A stretch of 10,931 nt of DNA from Bacteroidota bacterium (GCA_023433225.1 JAEZDQ010000060.1:1-10931), one strand, 5' to 3'. Positions 1 through 6,967 are shown, counted from the stretch's first letter. The notes: generated from the sequence alone by a model not told the origin. Program-made: numbers and translations.

Positions 1-152
1 TTCGTATTCTTTTTACTTTCGGTAACGGTGAGATAATAATCTCCAGCTCTTGTTTCCCGGACATCGAAAAAATAAGTACGCCGCCCGGCTCTCAACACTT
101 TGGAATAGATACCATCTCCATCTATTCGTTCGAAATTTTCATTGTCACTCAT
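1..152 (-). CDS. DUF3276 (PUR-alpha-like) protein, 5' part only
   Basis: Reading leftwards off the window edge, the frame gives about 50 residues beginning MSDNENFERIDGDGIYSKVL and continuing with RAGRRTYFFDVRETRAGDYY. This matches my recollection of the Bacteroidota DUF3276 family, small PUR-alpha-like proteins predicted to bind single-stranded DNA or RNA. The IYSKVLRAGRRTYFFDVR core, followed by a TESKK segment, is the recognisable part. The stop codon is outside the window, so the length is unknown; family members are about 100-130 residues. Two adjacent ATGs (155-153 and 152-150) could both serve as start, and I chose the second. A promoter of the Bacteroidota type lies just upstream. The cellular role of the family is not well defined. 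Confidence 0.85.
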   Translation of the reverse strand, partial: MSDNENFERIDGDGIYSKVLRAGRRTYFFDVRETRAGDYYLTVTESKKNT

Positions 153-186
153 CATTTTTTGATTAGAAATGTTAATACTTTGCTAA

Positions 187-216
187 CAAATCTATAAAAA
201 AAACCCTAATGAACAA
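187..216 (-). promoter_or_regulatory. Bacteroidota-type promoter for the DUF3276 gene
   Basis: On the minus strand, TTG (216-214) is followed after exactly 19 bp by TAGATTTG (194-187), matching the Bacteroidota housekeeping consensus of a -33 TTG and a -7 TAnnTTTG. It ends about 32-35 bp before the gene start. This is the only promoter in the window where both boxes match at ideal spacing. The -33 box lies inside the hairpin assigned to the terminator of the ABC exporter. Confidence 0.7.
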
Positions 217-248
217 TTTTTGTTCTAAAAAGTTTTTGTAACCATTAG
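196..248 (-). terminator. Probable terminator of the ABC exporter gene
   Basis: Downstream of the exporter stop, the minus-strand transcript contains CTAATG (248-243), then an inner hairpin GAACAA-AAA-TTGTTC (225-211), then CATTAG (211-206), which pairs with the first element. GG and a run of eight T (203-196) follow. The nested stems plus T-run resemble an intrinsic terminator, but the outer stem is only 6 bp and closes a long loop, so strength is uncertain. The same bases hold the promoter of the next gene. Confidence 0.5.
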
Positions 249-260
249 ATAAAAAACTCG

Positions 261-2030
261 TTAATCCTGCTCTGCTAACTGCTTTTGAATAAGTGAAAAA
301 TAGGCCCCTCCCCTTGCTACCAATTCCGAGTGGCTCCCGAATTCAGCGATTTCACCATTGTCTAAAACCAAAACGTAATCGGTATTTTTTGCGGAAGAAA
401 TACGGTGGGTGATGATAATCGTGGTTTTTTGGTTGATTTCCTGGGAAAGGTTTTGCAGGATTTCCTCTTCCGTTTCGGTATCAACGGCGGAAAGGCTGTC
501 ATCAAAAACCAAAATATTCGGTTCCTTAACCAAAGCACGTGCAATGGAAATCCTTTGCTTTTGCCCGCCGGAAAGTGTCACGCCGCGTTCGCCTAAGATG
601 GTTTGGTATCCTTCATTAAAACCTGCGATATTCTTATGGACTGCCGCTTTTTTGGCGTATTCTACAGCTTCTTCAAATTGTTTCTCATTTTCATTTACGC
701 CAAATAAAATATTGTTTTGGATGGTGTCAGAAAAAAGAAATGCTTCCTGAGGCACAAATCCGATGGCTTCGCGTAAAGAGTTCAGATTGAGGTTTTCGTA
801 AGGTCTGTCGTCAATTAAAATCTGACCCGATGTAGGTTGTAACAACCGAGCCAGTAAAAGTGCGACCGTAGTTTTGCCTGAACCGGTCCGGCCCATGATT
901 GCCAAAGATTTCCCTTTTTCCAAGGTAAATGAAACATTTTTCAGTGCTTGGATGCCGGTGTTTTCATAAATGAAATCAACATTCCGGAACTCGATTTTAC
1001 CCTCAACCGGTGTTTCTTTTTCCACCAGATTTTCGATTTCCGGTTTTTCTTGTAAGAATTCGTTGATTCTTGCCATCGACGCTTCTGCCCGTTGTACCAA
1101 CATGGTGACCCATCCCAAAGCGGTAAACGGCCAAATGAGCATATTCAGATACATGAAATATTGCGCCACAACACCGATGCTCAGTTTCCCTTCATAGTAT
1201 CGGACGCCGCCCATGTAGAGAATCAATAAATTACTGATGCCGACGACCAAAATCATCAACGGCCCGAAATAAGCCTCAGTCTGGGCGAGGGACAAAGCCC
1301 TTTTCTCATATTCACCGGCTTCTTTTTCATAATTTTCTTCGGTCGGGATTTCGGAATTAAAGGATTTAATGACCCGGATTCCCGAAAAAGTATCTTGTAC
1401 GATTGAAGAAATATGTGATTGTTGCGCTTGAACAGATTTGCTTTTCCGGTTGATGGTTGATGCGACCTTATAAATCAAAAATGACAAAATGGGCAAAGGC
1501 CCCAATGTGTATAAAGTCAGCTTCCAGTCGATGTTGATCATGAAAACCAGCAATATGGTCGCGGTTGAAATCAGGTTGACCGGATACATGATGCCCGGAC
1601 CCAAATATTGCCGCACAAAAGCCACGTCTTCGGTGATCCGGTTCATCAAATCGCCGGTTTTATTTTTCTTGTAAAACGAAAGCGATAATTTCTGGTAATG
1701 GGTGAAAATATCGTTTTTCAAATCATATTCGATGTGACGCGAAGTAGCAATGATCATCAAACGAACGCCGACGGTCAATAGGCCCGACAAAATTTTCAAT
1801 CCCAAAAACATCAAAGCCGCATAAAGCAATCCTCTTTTTACAATGGACATATCGTTGATTTCACCGGATGAAAAGCCGGTTAAGATTTTTTCGATGCCGT
1901 CAATCGCCTTTCCGACAAAGCCAATGGAATAAATTGAAATAAAATTTGACAGCACGATCAGGCCGAAGCCGGCCAAGAGTTTCCACTTGTATTTCCAGAG
2001 ATATTTATTTAGGGATTGAAGGGATTTCAC
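261..2030 (-). CDS. Half-size ABC exporter (MsbA/BmrA type), permease fused to ATPase
   Basis: A 589-residue inner-membrane ABC exporter subunit that should dimerise and use ATP to move a lipid, drug or other hydrophobic compound outward; the substrate cannot be told from sequence. Residues about 15-320 form the six-helix transmembrane domain. The nucleotide-binding domain follows: Walker A GRTGSGKT (380-387), Q-loop Gln428, signature LSGGQ (486-490), Walker B ILVFD (506-510) and switch His542. The residue after Walker B is Asp511 where active sites usually have Glu, as in the degenerate subunit of heterodimeric exporters; no partner subunit is visible. The start is GTG: an in-frame stop lies four codons upstream and the next in-frame ATG is codon 61, inside the transmembrane domain. 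A 16-bp palindrome touches the start codon. It diverges from nusB and shows no neighbour in the same transcription unit inside the window except the downstream DUF3276 gene. Confidence 0.93.
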   Translation of the reverse strand: MKSLQSLNKYLWKYKWKLLAGFGLIVLSNFISIYSIGFVGKAIDGIEKILTGFSSGEINDMSIVKRGLLYAALMFLGLKILSGLLTVGVRLMIIATSRHIEYDLKNDIFTHYQKLSLSFYKKNKTGDLMNRITEDVAFVRQYLGPGIMYPVNLISTATILLVFMINIDWKLTLYTLGPLPILSFLIYKVASTINRKSKSVQAQQSHISSIVQDTFSGIRVIKSFNSEIPTEENYEKEAGEYEKRALSLAQTEAYFGPLMILVVGISNLLILYMGGVRYYEGKLSIGVVAQYFMYLNMLIWPFTALGWVTMLVQRAEASMARINEFLQEKPEIENLVEKETPVEGKIEFRNVDFIYENTGIQALKNVSFTLEKGKSLAIMGRTGSGKTTVALLLARLLQPTSGQILIDDRPYENLNLNSLREAIGFVPQEAFLFSDTIQNNILFGVNENEKQFEEAVEYAKKAAVHKNIAGFNEGYQTILGERGVTLSGGQKQRISIARALVKEPNILVFDDSLSAVDTETEEEILQNLSQEINQKTTIIITHRISSAKNTDYVLVLDNGEIAEFGSHSELVARGGAYFSLIQKQLAEQD

Positions 2031-2046
2031 GCAGTAAAGTTACTGC
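2031..2046. repeat. 16-bp palindrome abutting the exporter GTG start
   Basis: GCAGTAA (2031-2037), a two-base centre AG, then TTACTGC (2040-2046) is a perfect 7-bp inverted repeat. It lies directly upstream of the exporter GTG codon on the minus strand and about 50 bp before nusB. It could be an operator for a dimeric repressor, or a hairpin in the exporter leader that limits ribosome access. Chance occurrence cannot be excluded. Confidence 0.45.
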
Positions 2047-2054
2047 TTTTTGCT

Positions 2055-2062
2055 TACCTTTG
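2055..2062 (+). promoter_or_regulatory. Candidate -7 box for nusB
   Basis: TACCTTTG matches the Bacteroidota -7 consensus TAnnTTTG and lies 35 bp before the nusB ATG. There is no TTG at the expected -33 position (that site is AGT, inside the palindrome), so this is a one-box match. Confidence 0.4.
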
Positions 2063-2097
2063 CGCCTGCTTGAGTAGAATTAACTTATTTTGAAATT

Positions 2098-2463
2098 ATG
2101 TTGGGGAGAAGACAACTTCGTGAAAAAGCAATGCAGGCAATCTATGCGTGGAAAAGTTCCGGCGAAGATTCTGACCAAAGGGCGATAGAGAAAAACATGC
2201 TCCGTGGAGTCGACCAGATTTATGATTTATACATTTATTTATTGAACCTTCTCAACTTCCAAAAAACCATCGCCGAACATAAAATAGAATTGGCGAAAAA
2301 CAAAAACTTCACTACCGAAAAGGATTTAAACCCAAATTTAAAATTCGTTTCGAATGAAATTTTTAGGATTTTGGATGAAAACGAAGAATTGAACGCCTAT
2401 ACTTCCAAAAACAAACAATTGACTTGGGACTTGCTGGATGCTTATCCGAACGCGATTCACTAA
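2098..2463 (+). CDS. nusB: Transcription antitermination factor NusB, N-terminal part, ended by an in-frame TAA
   Basis: Encodes 121 residues: the N-terminal arginine-rich helix of NusB (LGRRQLREKAMQAIYAW, residues 2-18), then the helical linker that Bacteroidota NusB proteins carry ahead of the canonical second half. NusB binds NusE/S10 and the boxA element of rRNA leaders to suppress termination. The frame stops at TAA (2461-2463) after YPNAIH, but the same frame continues on the far side as EIISSERYAAYMDN and runs into the rest of NusB with no further stop. By recollection, flavobacterial relatives have a Lys at the stop position, so a single AAA-to-TAA change would explain it. Alone, this fragment lacks most of the NusB fold and should not function. 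A -7 promoter box lies upstream. It is the first gene of a set running towards DUF1573 and yajC. Confidence 0.8.
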   Translation: MLGRRQLREKAMQAIYAWKSSGEDSDQRAIEKNMLRGVDQIYDLYIYLLNLLNFQKTIAEHKIELAKNKNFTTEKDLNPNLKFVSNEIFRILDENEELNAYTSKNKQLTWDLLDAYPNAIH

Positions 2464-2496
2464 GAAATCATATCAAGCGAACGCTATGCTGCTTAC

Positions 2497-3012
2497 ATGG
2501 ATAATCCGAACCGGAATTTCAACCAAGACCGGGAATTCATGATGGAAATTTTTGAGCACCACATTGCTCCCAATGAAAGTTTGCATGAATGGCTGGAGGA
2601 ACAGAACATCCATTGGGCGGATGATTTGTACATTGCCAATTCCATGGTATTGACCACTTTGAAATCTTTTACCCCGAAGAGTTCGGGTAAAATCAAATTG
2701 TTTAAAGTTTACAAAGACGACGACGACCGGGAATTTGTCATTGACCTTTTCCGAAAAACCATCCGTCACGACCAGGAAACCCGCGCTACGATTGAGGAAA
2801 AAGCAACCAATTGGGAACTTGACCGGATTGCATTGCTCGATTTAATTCTCTTGCAAATGGCCTTGACCGAGTTCAAATATTTTCCCAATATTCCGCCAAA
2901 AGCAACTTTGAATGAATACATCGAGTTGTCGAAAATTTATTCCACCGAAAAAAGCAAAATCTTTGTAAACGGCATTCTCGACCGCTCTATGAAAGATTTG
3001 AAGCCTATCTGA
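2497..3012 (+). CDS. nusB: NusB, C-terminal part (same frame, after the in-frame stop)
   Basis: A 171-residue continuation of NusB in the same frame. It carries the family core: NIHWADDLYIANSMVL, the FRKTIRHDQETRATIEEKA segment, and the conserved ending NWELDRIALLDLILLQMAL plus KATLNEYIELSKIYSTEKSK (about residues 125-158). Joined to the upstream part, the gene would span 2098-3012, 304 codons before the TGA, which fits the long NusB form of Bacteroidota. The ATG at 2497 is the first in-frame ATG after the stop. It could allow reinitiation, though I see no strong ribosome-binding site and the codons between the stop and this ATG also read as NusB-like. Whether a functional protein is made depends on readthrough, reinitiation, or the stop being a sequence error. 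Confidence 0.85.
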   Translation: MDNPNRNFNQDREFMMEIFEHHIAPNESLHEWLEEQNIHWADDLYIANSMVLTTLKSFTPKSSGKIKLFKVYKDDDDREFVIDLFRKTIRHDQETRATIEEKATNWELDRIALLDLILLQMALTEFKYFPNIPPKATLNEYIELSKIYSTEKSKIFVNGILDRSMKDLKPI

Positions 3013-3032
3013 AAACCTACCGAATTTTTCAT

Positions 3033-3040
3033 TAAATTTG
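3033..3040 (+). promoter_or_regulatory. Candidate -7 box for the DUF1573 gene
   Basis: TAAATTTG, a full match to TAnnTTTG, sits 21 bp before the ATG of the DUF1573 gene. The expected -33 position holds GAA rather than TTG. If used, DUF1573 and yajC can be expressed independently of nusB. Confidence 0.45.
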
Positions 3041-3061
3041 CAATTCATAAAAAATTTTAAA

Positions 3062-3556
3062 ATGAAAAACACAATTTTAGGAATGAGCATGGTTGCAGTT
3101 TTTGCAATTGTTTCATGCGACAAAGACAAGCCGTCAAATCTTTATACGGATGCAGAAAAAGAAGCGCAAGCAGGTGCTGTAGTAGATCCTGCAACGGCTC
3201 CTAAATTAGAATTCGAACACAAATCTTATGATTTCGGAGATATTCCTGCAGGTTCAAAAGTGGAACATTATTTCAAATTTACCAATACCGGAAAGTCGCC
3301 GCTGATCATCTCAGACGGAAAAGGTTCTTGCGGCTGTACCGTTCCTGAATTCCCTAAAAACAAACCGATTGCGCCGGGAGCTACCGATTCCATCAAAATT
3401 TCGTTTGATGCCGGGAAATTCCAAGGAAAGCAAAGCAAAACGGTTACTTTGACAACCAATACAACTGCTAAAGAAGAAATCCTGACCATTACGGCAAATA
3501 TTCCGACCGGTGAAATGCCTGCGGCTCCACAAGCAAATCCATTAATGACCCAATAA
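3062..3556 (+). CDS. DUF1573 domain lipoprotein
   Basis: A 164-residue exported protein. The start MKNTILGMSMVAVFAIVSC is a lipoprotein signal peptide with lipobox IVSC, giving acylation at Cys19; the mature end is charged (CDKDKP). The DUF1573 domain, an immunoglobulin-like ASPM/SPD-2/Hydin-type fold, covers about residues 45-150, with the hallmark SYDFGDIPAG, YFKFTNTGKSPLIIS and GSCGCTVPE motifs. The function of this common Bacteroidota family is not established; it is presumably an envelope protein facing the periplasm or the surface. The frame could be opened from a TTG at 3038, but that TTG is part of the likely -7 promoter box and would add residues before a perfect signal peptide, so the ATG at 3062 is preferred. 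yajC starts 7 bp after the stop, implying co-transcription. Confidence 0.9.
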   Translation: MKNTILGMSMVAVFAIVSCDKDKPSNLYTDAEKEAQAGAVVDPATAPKLEFEHKSYDFGDIPAGSKVEHYFKFTNTGKSPLIISDGKGSCGCTVPEFPKNKPIAPGATDSIKISFDAGKFQGKQSKTVTLTTNTTAKEEILTITANIPTGEMPAAPQANPLMTQ

Positions 3557-3563
3557 ACAGTAG

Positions 3564-3890
3564 ATGAATTTATCAACCATATTTTTACAAGCCGGTGGCG
3601 GAGGCGGCATTTCAACCATGCTCATGTTGGGCGGGATGATTTTGGTATTTTACTTTTTCATGATTCGTCCGCAAATGCGCCGACAAAAACAGGAAAAGAA
3701 GTACCAAGAAGAATTGAAAAGAGGGGACTGGGTCGTGACTTCTTCAGGGATTCACGGGAAAGTATTTGAATTGAACGCCGACACTGTAGTTTTGGAAACG
3801 GGAGCCGGAAAAGTGAAATTTGAACGTACCGCCATTTCGAAAGAACTCAGCACCGCGCGCTATGCTTCGGGCATTGAGAAAAAAGATTAA
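3564..3890 (+). CDS. yajC: Preprotein translocase accessory subunit YajC
   Basis: A 108-residue single-pass inner-membrane protein. YajC associates with SecDF and SecYEG and supports protein export. After a short glycine-rich N-terminus, one hydrophobic helix (about residues 17-34, ending VFYFFMIRPQ) is followed by the diagnostic RPQMRRQKQEKKYQEELKRG and a small soluble domain with GDWVVTSSGIHGKV, typical of the family. Length is normal. It lies 7 bp behind the DUF1573 gene and is followed by a strong hairpin terminator, so it probably ends that transcription unit. Confidence 0.95.
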   Translation: MNLSTIFLQAGGGGGISTMLMLGGMILVFYFFMIRPQMRRQKQEKKYQEELKRGDWVVTSSGIHGKVFELNADTVVLETGAGKVKFERTAISKELSTARYASGIEKKD

Positions 3891-3915
3891 AATAAAAAGA
3901 AATCAGTTAAATTTG

Positions 3916-3941
3916 AAGCCGGGCATTGTTCCGGCTTTTTT
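3916..3941 (+). terminator. Intrinsic terminator after yajC
   Basis: AAGCCGG (3916-3922), an 8-nt loop, then CCGGCTT (3931-3937) running into a T tract to 3941. The GC-rich 7-bp stem plus T-run is a textbook rho-independent terminator 25 bp after the yajC stop. Confidence 0.85.
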
Positions 3942-3966
3942 GATTTAGACCATAAATTCAATTATT

Positions 3967-4557
3967 ATGAAAATCGTCGGTTTGACAGGTGGAATTGGTT
4001 CCGGGAAATCAACCATTGCCAAATGGTTCTCCGAAAAGCAAATTCCGGTTTACGATTCCGATACCGAAGCCAAGAAACTGATGAATGAAAACCCTCAAAT
4101 TCGCGAACATTTGCTTGGATTGTTTGGCCCGGAAGCATATGTGAACGATGCCTTGAACCGCAAACACATCGCTTCTCAAGTGTTTGAAGATAAAGATTTA
4201 CTGGAAAAGCTGAATCAAATCGTTCATCCGGTGGTTGCCCAAGACTTCAGAAATTGGGCACAAGAACAAATTGCGCCGTTTGTGGTAAAAGAAGCCGCCA
4301 TTTTATTTGAAAGCGGAGCTTACAAAGATTGTGATTTGGTGGTTTCGGTGGTTTCCAACGAAGAACTCCGAATTCAAAGGGTGATGGCGCGTGACGGTTC
4401 CTCGCGGGAAGAAGTCCGCAGCAGGGTTCAAAACCAATGGACCGATGAGTTGAGGGTTGTCAATTCGGATTTTATCATTCGCAATAATTCAACATTGGAG
4501 GATTTGAAGCAGGAATTTGAAAAAGTTTACCTTAAGTTGATGAAAAAGGCTTCCTGA
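3967..4557 (+). CDS. coaE: Dephospho-CoA kinase
   Basis: A 196-residue cytoplasmic kinase that phosphorylates the ribose 3'-hydroxyl of dephospho-CoA, the last step of coenzyme A synthesis. The P-loop GLTGGIGSGKST is at residues 5-16. The CoaE landmarks follow: VYDSDTEAKKLM (Asp in the substrate pocket), LNQIVHPVV, VKEAAILFESG, and the QRVMARDGSSREEVRSRV lid segment. Length matches the family (about 195-205). The ATG at 3967 gives the normal MKIVGLTGG start. It sits between two terminators, after yajC and before the kinase gene, so it may be a single-gene unit; I see no clean TAnnTTTG box in the 25 bp between the first terminator and the start, so partial readthrough from yajC is possible. 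Confidence 0.96.
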   Translation: MKIVGLTGGIGSGKSTIAKWFSEKQIPVYDSDTEAKKLMNENPQIREHLLGLFGPEAYVNDALNRKHIASQVFEDKDLLEKLNQIVHPVVAQDFRNWAQEQIAPFVVKEAAILFESGAYKDCDLVVSVVSNEELRIQRVMARDGSSREEVRSRVQNQWTDELRVVNSDFIIRNNSTLEDLKQEFEKVYLKLMKKAS

Positions 4558-4584
4558 CAAAGAGTTTAAATCCCTTTGTTTTTT
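4557..4584 (+). terminator. Probable terminator after coaE
   Basis: ACAAAG (4557-4562), an 11-nt loop, then CTTTGT (4574-4579) running into six T (4579-4584). It starts on the last base of the coaE TGA codon. The stem is AT-rich and only 6 bp, so termination may be partial. Confidence 0.6.
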
Positions 4585-4715
4585 GAAACATAGTGGGAAA
4601 TCATTTTCATTGATAATGAATCAAATTCACATTAAGATTAAATATTATAAGAGGCCTTTTATTAGGTTCTAAAAATGTTAAATTTGTAATCGGAAGCAAT
4701 GAAATAAATGGGATT
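4585..4715 (+). promoter_or_regulatory. Leader of the two-component genes with candidate -7 box
   Basis: This AT-rich non-coding stretch holds TAAATTTG (4679-4686), a match to the -7 consensus, 29 bp before the kinase start. The -33 position reads TTT rather than TTG. Two tiny reading frames, ATG AAA TAA (4699-4707) and ATG GGA TTT TGA (4708-4719), lie just ahead of the TTG start; the second overlaps it. I see no operator-like repeat. Confidence 0.4.
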
Positions 4716-6263
4716 TTGAAAAAGGGATTCAATAAAATATTGGTGGTATTGATGAGTATTGCCTTGATTGGACTGGTAATCATACAAATGTACTGGTCCA
4801 AAAAAGTTTTTACTTCACATACCGAGGAATTCAACGGAAGGGTGTACCAAGCCCTGAATGCGACGGTTGATCGGGTAAATCAGGAAGAACTCCAAACTTA
4901 TTACCAAAAATTTGAAGATGTTCACAGTGATTTCAAAAGTTCCACCGACAAGCCGCAGGTGATTTCTTCTCAAATGGTACAGGATTCAGCCGGAACGACT
5001 TACCTCTACCTCACGCGCTATGTTATGGAGAGGTCTGCCATCCCTCTTTCTGATGAATACAGTGACAGCCTGACCCGTGCCAATCTTTATTCACAAGAAA
5101 AAATCGTGAAAATCAACAAAGATTCCGGCACGAGTTTCATCCAGAATTTCAGCTTGAATACCGAAGAAAACTTCAAAAACTCAACATATACTCTGGAGCG
5201 GCTTGCCCGTCTGGATGCCGGGAACAGGCCAATCGATAAAAGGGTGGATATTGAGTTCATCGATTCCGTATTTGTCAGGGAACTTCGGATCAGGGGCGTG
5301 CAATCACATCCGCAATTGGCTTTGCTGAAACCGGATTCTGCCTTGACCAATGTCCGTTCCGAGGAGTTTAACCTCAAAGACAAGGAATATACCATCCCGA
5401 TTTTTTATGACAAAGACGACCGCCCGCAGTTTTTGATTACGACTTATTTTCCCGATAAACAATTGTCTATTTTAGGGCCGATTATCCCGATCGTGATGCT
5501 GACAATCATCTTCACCTTAATCATCGTTTCTGTTTTTTCACTGGCTATTTATTATATGCAACACCAACGGAAAATATCGGAAGTCAAAACGGATTTTATC
5601 AACAATATGACCCACGAATTCAAAACTCCCATTGCGACAATCAATATCGCTTCCGATGCTTTGAAAAATGAAAAGGTAATCAATGACAATGAAAAAATAA
5701 AATACTACGCCGACCTTATCAAACAAGAAAACAAAAGAATGAACTCCCAAGTGGAGATGGTGCTGCGGATGGCCAAACTTGAACGGAACCAAATGGACAT
5801 CAATCCCCAAGAAGTGGATCTTAATGATTTGGTAAAGAAAAGCGTTGCTACCATGCGCTTTATTGTGGATAATAGAAATGGCACTATTTTTGAAGATTAC
5901 CAAGCGAGCCGTTCCATTGTAGAAGGAGACCCTTTTCACTTAGAAAATACCATTAATAATATACTGGACAATGCGAGAAAATATTCCAAAGACCAGCCTA
6001 AAATTTTTGTTAAAACGTATAATGAGGACGCATCTGTCATTATTGAAGTAAAGGATGAAGGGATTGGGATGTCGAAATCTGTATTGAAAAAGATCTTCGA
6101 ACAGTTCTACCGCGAAGAAACAGGGAATGTGCACAATGTTAAAGGCCATGGTTTAGGCTTGGCTTACGTGAGAAAAATAACTGAATTACACAAAGGCCGT
6201 GTGTATGCAGAAAGTGAACTGGGAAAAGGAAGTACTTTCTATATCAAATTGCCTTTAAAATGA
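4716..6263 (+). CDS. Membrane sensor histidine kinase
   Basis: A 515-residue sensor kinase, most like the Bacteroidota kinases related to RprX. TM1 is at about residues 7-27 (ILVVLMSIALIGLVIIQMYW) and a periplasmic sensor region of about 220 residues follows with no domain I recognise. TM2 (about 253-280) leads straight into the dimerisation helix with no clear HAMP domain between. The phospho-acceptor is His300 in NMTHEFKTPIA. The ATPase part has an N-box around 410-424 (NILDNARKYS), G1 DEGIGMS at 447-453, an F-box (IFEQFYREE) and G2 GHGLGLAY at 477-484, so all catalytic boxes are present. The start is TTG: no in-frame ATG lies near, and the Lys-rich N-terminus before TM1 is the right form. 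Its TGA overlaps the regulator ATG by four bases, so the two are translationally coupled. The signal sensed is unknown. Confidence 0.93.
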   Translation: MKKGFNKILVVLMSIALIGLVIIQMYWSKKVFTSHTEEFNGRVYQALNATVDRVNQEELQTYYQKFEDVHSDFKSSTDKPQVISSQMVQDSAGTTYLYLTRYVMERSAIPLSDEYSDSLTRANLYSQEKIVKINKDSGTSFIQNFSLNTEENFKNSTYTLERLARLDAGNRPIDKRVDIEFIDSVFVRELRIRGVQSHPQLALLKPDSALTNVRSEEFNLKDKEYTIPIFYDKDDRPQFLITTYFPDKQLSILGPIIPIVMLTIIFTLIIVSVFSLAIYYMQHQRKISEVKTDFINNMTHEFKTPIATINIASDALKNEKVINDNEKIKYYADLIKQENKRMNSQVEMVLRMAKLERNQMDINPQEVDLNDLVKKSVATMRFIVDNRNGTIFEDYQASRSIVEGDPFHLENTINNILDNARKYSKDQPKIFVKTYNEDASVIIEVKDEGIGMSKSVLKKIFEQFYREETGNVHNVKGHGLGLAYVRKITELHKGRVYAESELGKGSTFYIKLPLK

Positions 6264-6967
6264 AAACAAGAATGAACGATAAACAAAAATTACTTTTAGT
6301 AGAGGACGACCCGAGCTTCGGCGCGGTGCTCAAAGACTATCTTGCTATAAATGATTTTGAAGTAACCCACGCGATTGACGGCGAAGACGGGCTTTCCAAA
6401 TTCAAAAGCGGAGAGTATGACTTATGTATCTTGGATGTGATGATGCCTAAAAAAGACGGATTCACACTGGGCAAAGAAATAAAAGACCTCCGCAGTGAGC
6501 AACCCATCATTTTCTTGACCGCCAAAAACATGCGGGAAGATGTTTTGAACGGCTATAAAATCGGGGCAGACGATTACGTAACCAAACCGTTTGATTCCGA
6601 AGTGTTGCTTTATAAAATCCGTGCCGTACTTCAAAGGCACTCTTCAGATGAAGAAAAATTTGAACAAGAGGAATTCGAGATAGGTAAATTCAAGTTCAAT
6701 GCGAAACTCCGACAATTACAAATTGGGAGCAAATCCCACAAACTTTCCCCCAAGGAAAGCGAGTTGCTCAGGCTGTTGGCTGTTTATAGAAATGATCTGA
6801 TGCCTCGTGAAGTAGCTTTAACACGCATTTGGCACGATGACAATTATTTCACCTCGCGCAGTATGGACGTTTACATTGCCAAACTCAGAAAATACCTTAA
6901 AGACGACCCCAATGTCGAAATTGTCAATATCCACGGCGAAGGTTTCCGTTTGCTGATTTCCGAATAA
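6260..6967 (+). CDS. OmpR/RprY-type response regulator
   Basis: A 235-residue DNA-binding regulator, the partner of the upstream kinase. The receiver domain (about 8-125) has the acidic pocket E15-D16-D17, phospho-acceptor Asp59 in LDVMMPKKDGF, switch Thr87 in FLTAK and Lys109 in TKPF, all conserved. The C-terminal winged helix (about 138-233) is OmpR/PhoB type, with LSPKESELLRLL, the recognition-helix region SRSMDVYIAKLRKYL and the wing ending VNIHGEGFRLL. The architecture resembles RprY of Bacteroides; target genes are not apparent here. The start at 6260 overlaps the kinase stop (ATGA); an ATG four codons later (6272) would give MNDKQKLLLVEDD and is a possible alternative. A strong terminator follows, so the pair forms its own transcription unit. 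Confidence 0.95.
   Translation: MKTRMNDKQKLLLVEDDPSFGAVLKDYLAINDFEVTHAIDGEDGLSKFKSGEYDLCILDVMMPKKDGFTLGKEIKDLRSEQPIIFLTAKNMREDVLNGYKIGADDYVTKPFDSEVLLYKIRAVLQRHSSDEEKFEQEEFEIGKFKFNAKLRQLQIGSKSHKLSPKESELLRLLAVYRNDLMPREVALTRIWHDDNYFTSRSMDVYIAKLRKYLKDDPNVEIVNIHGEGFRLLISE

Noticed and set aside
2473..2769. A 98-codon minus-strand frame opposite nusB
   Set aside because: It is a shadow of the NusB C-terminal coding sequence, with no ribosome-binding site or recognisable domain.
3038..3061. Upstream TTG start extending the DUF1573 protein by eight residues
   Set aside because: The TTG lies within the likely -7 promoter box TAAATTTG, and the ATG at 3062 gives a clean lipoprotein signal peptide.
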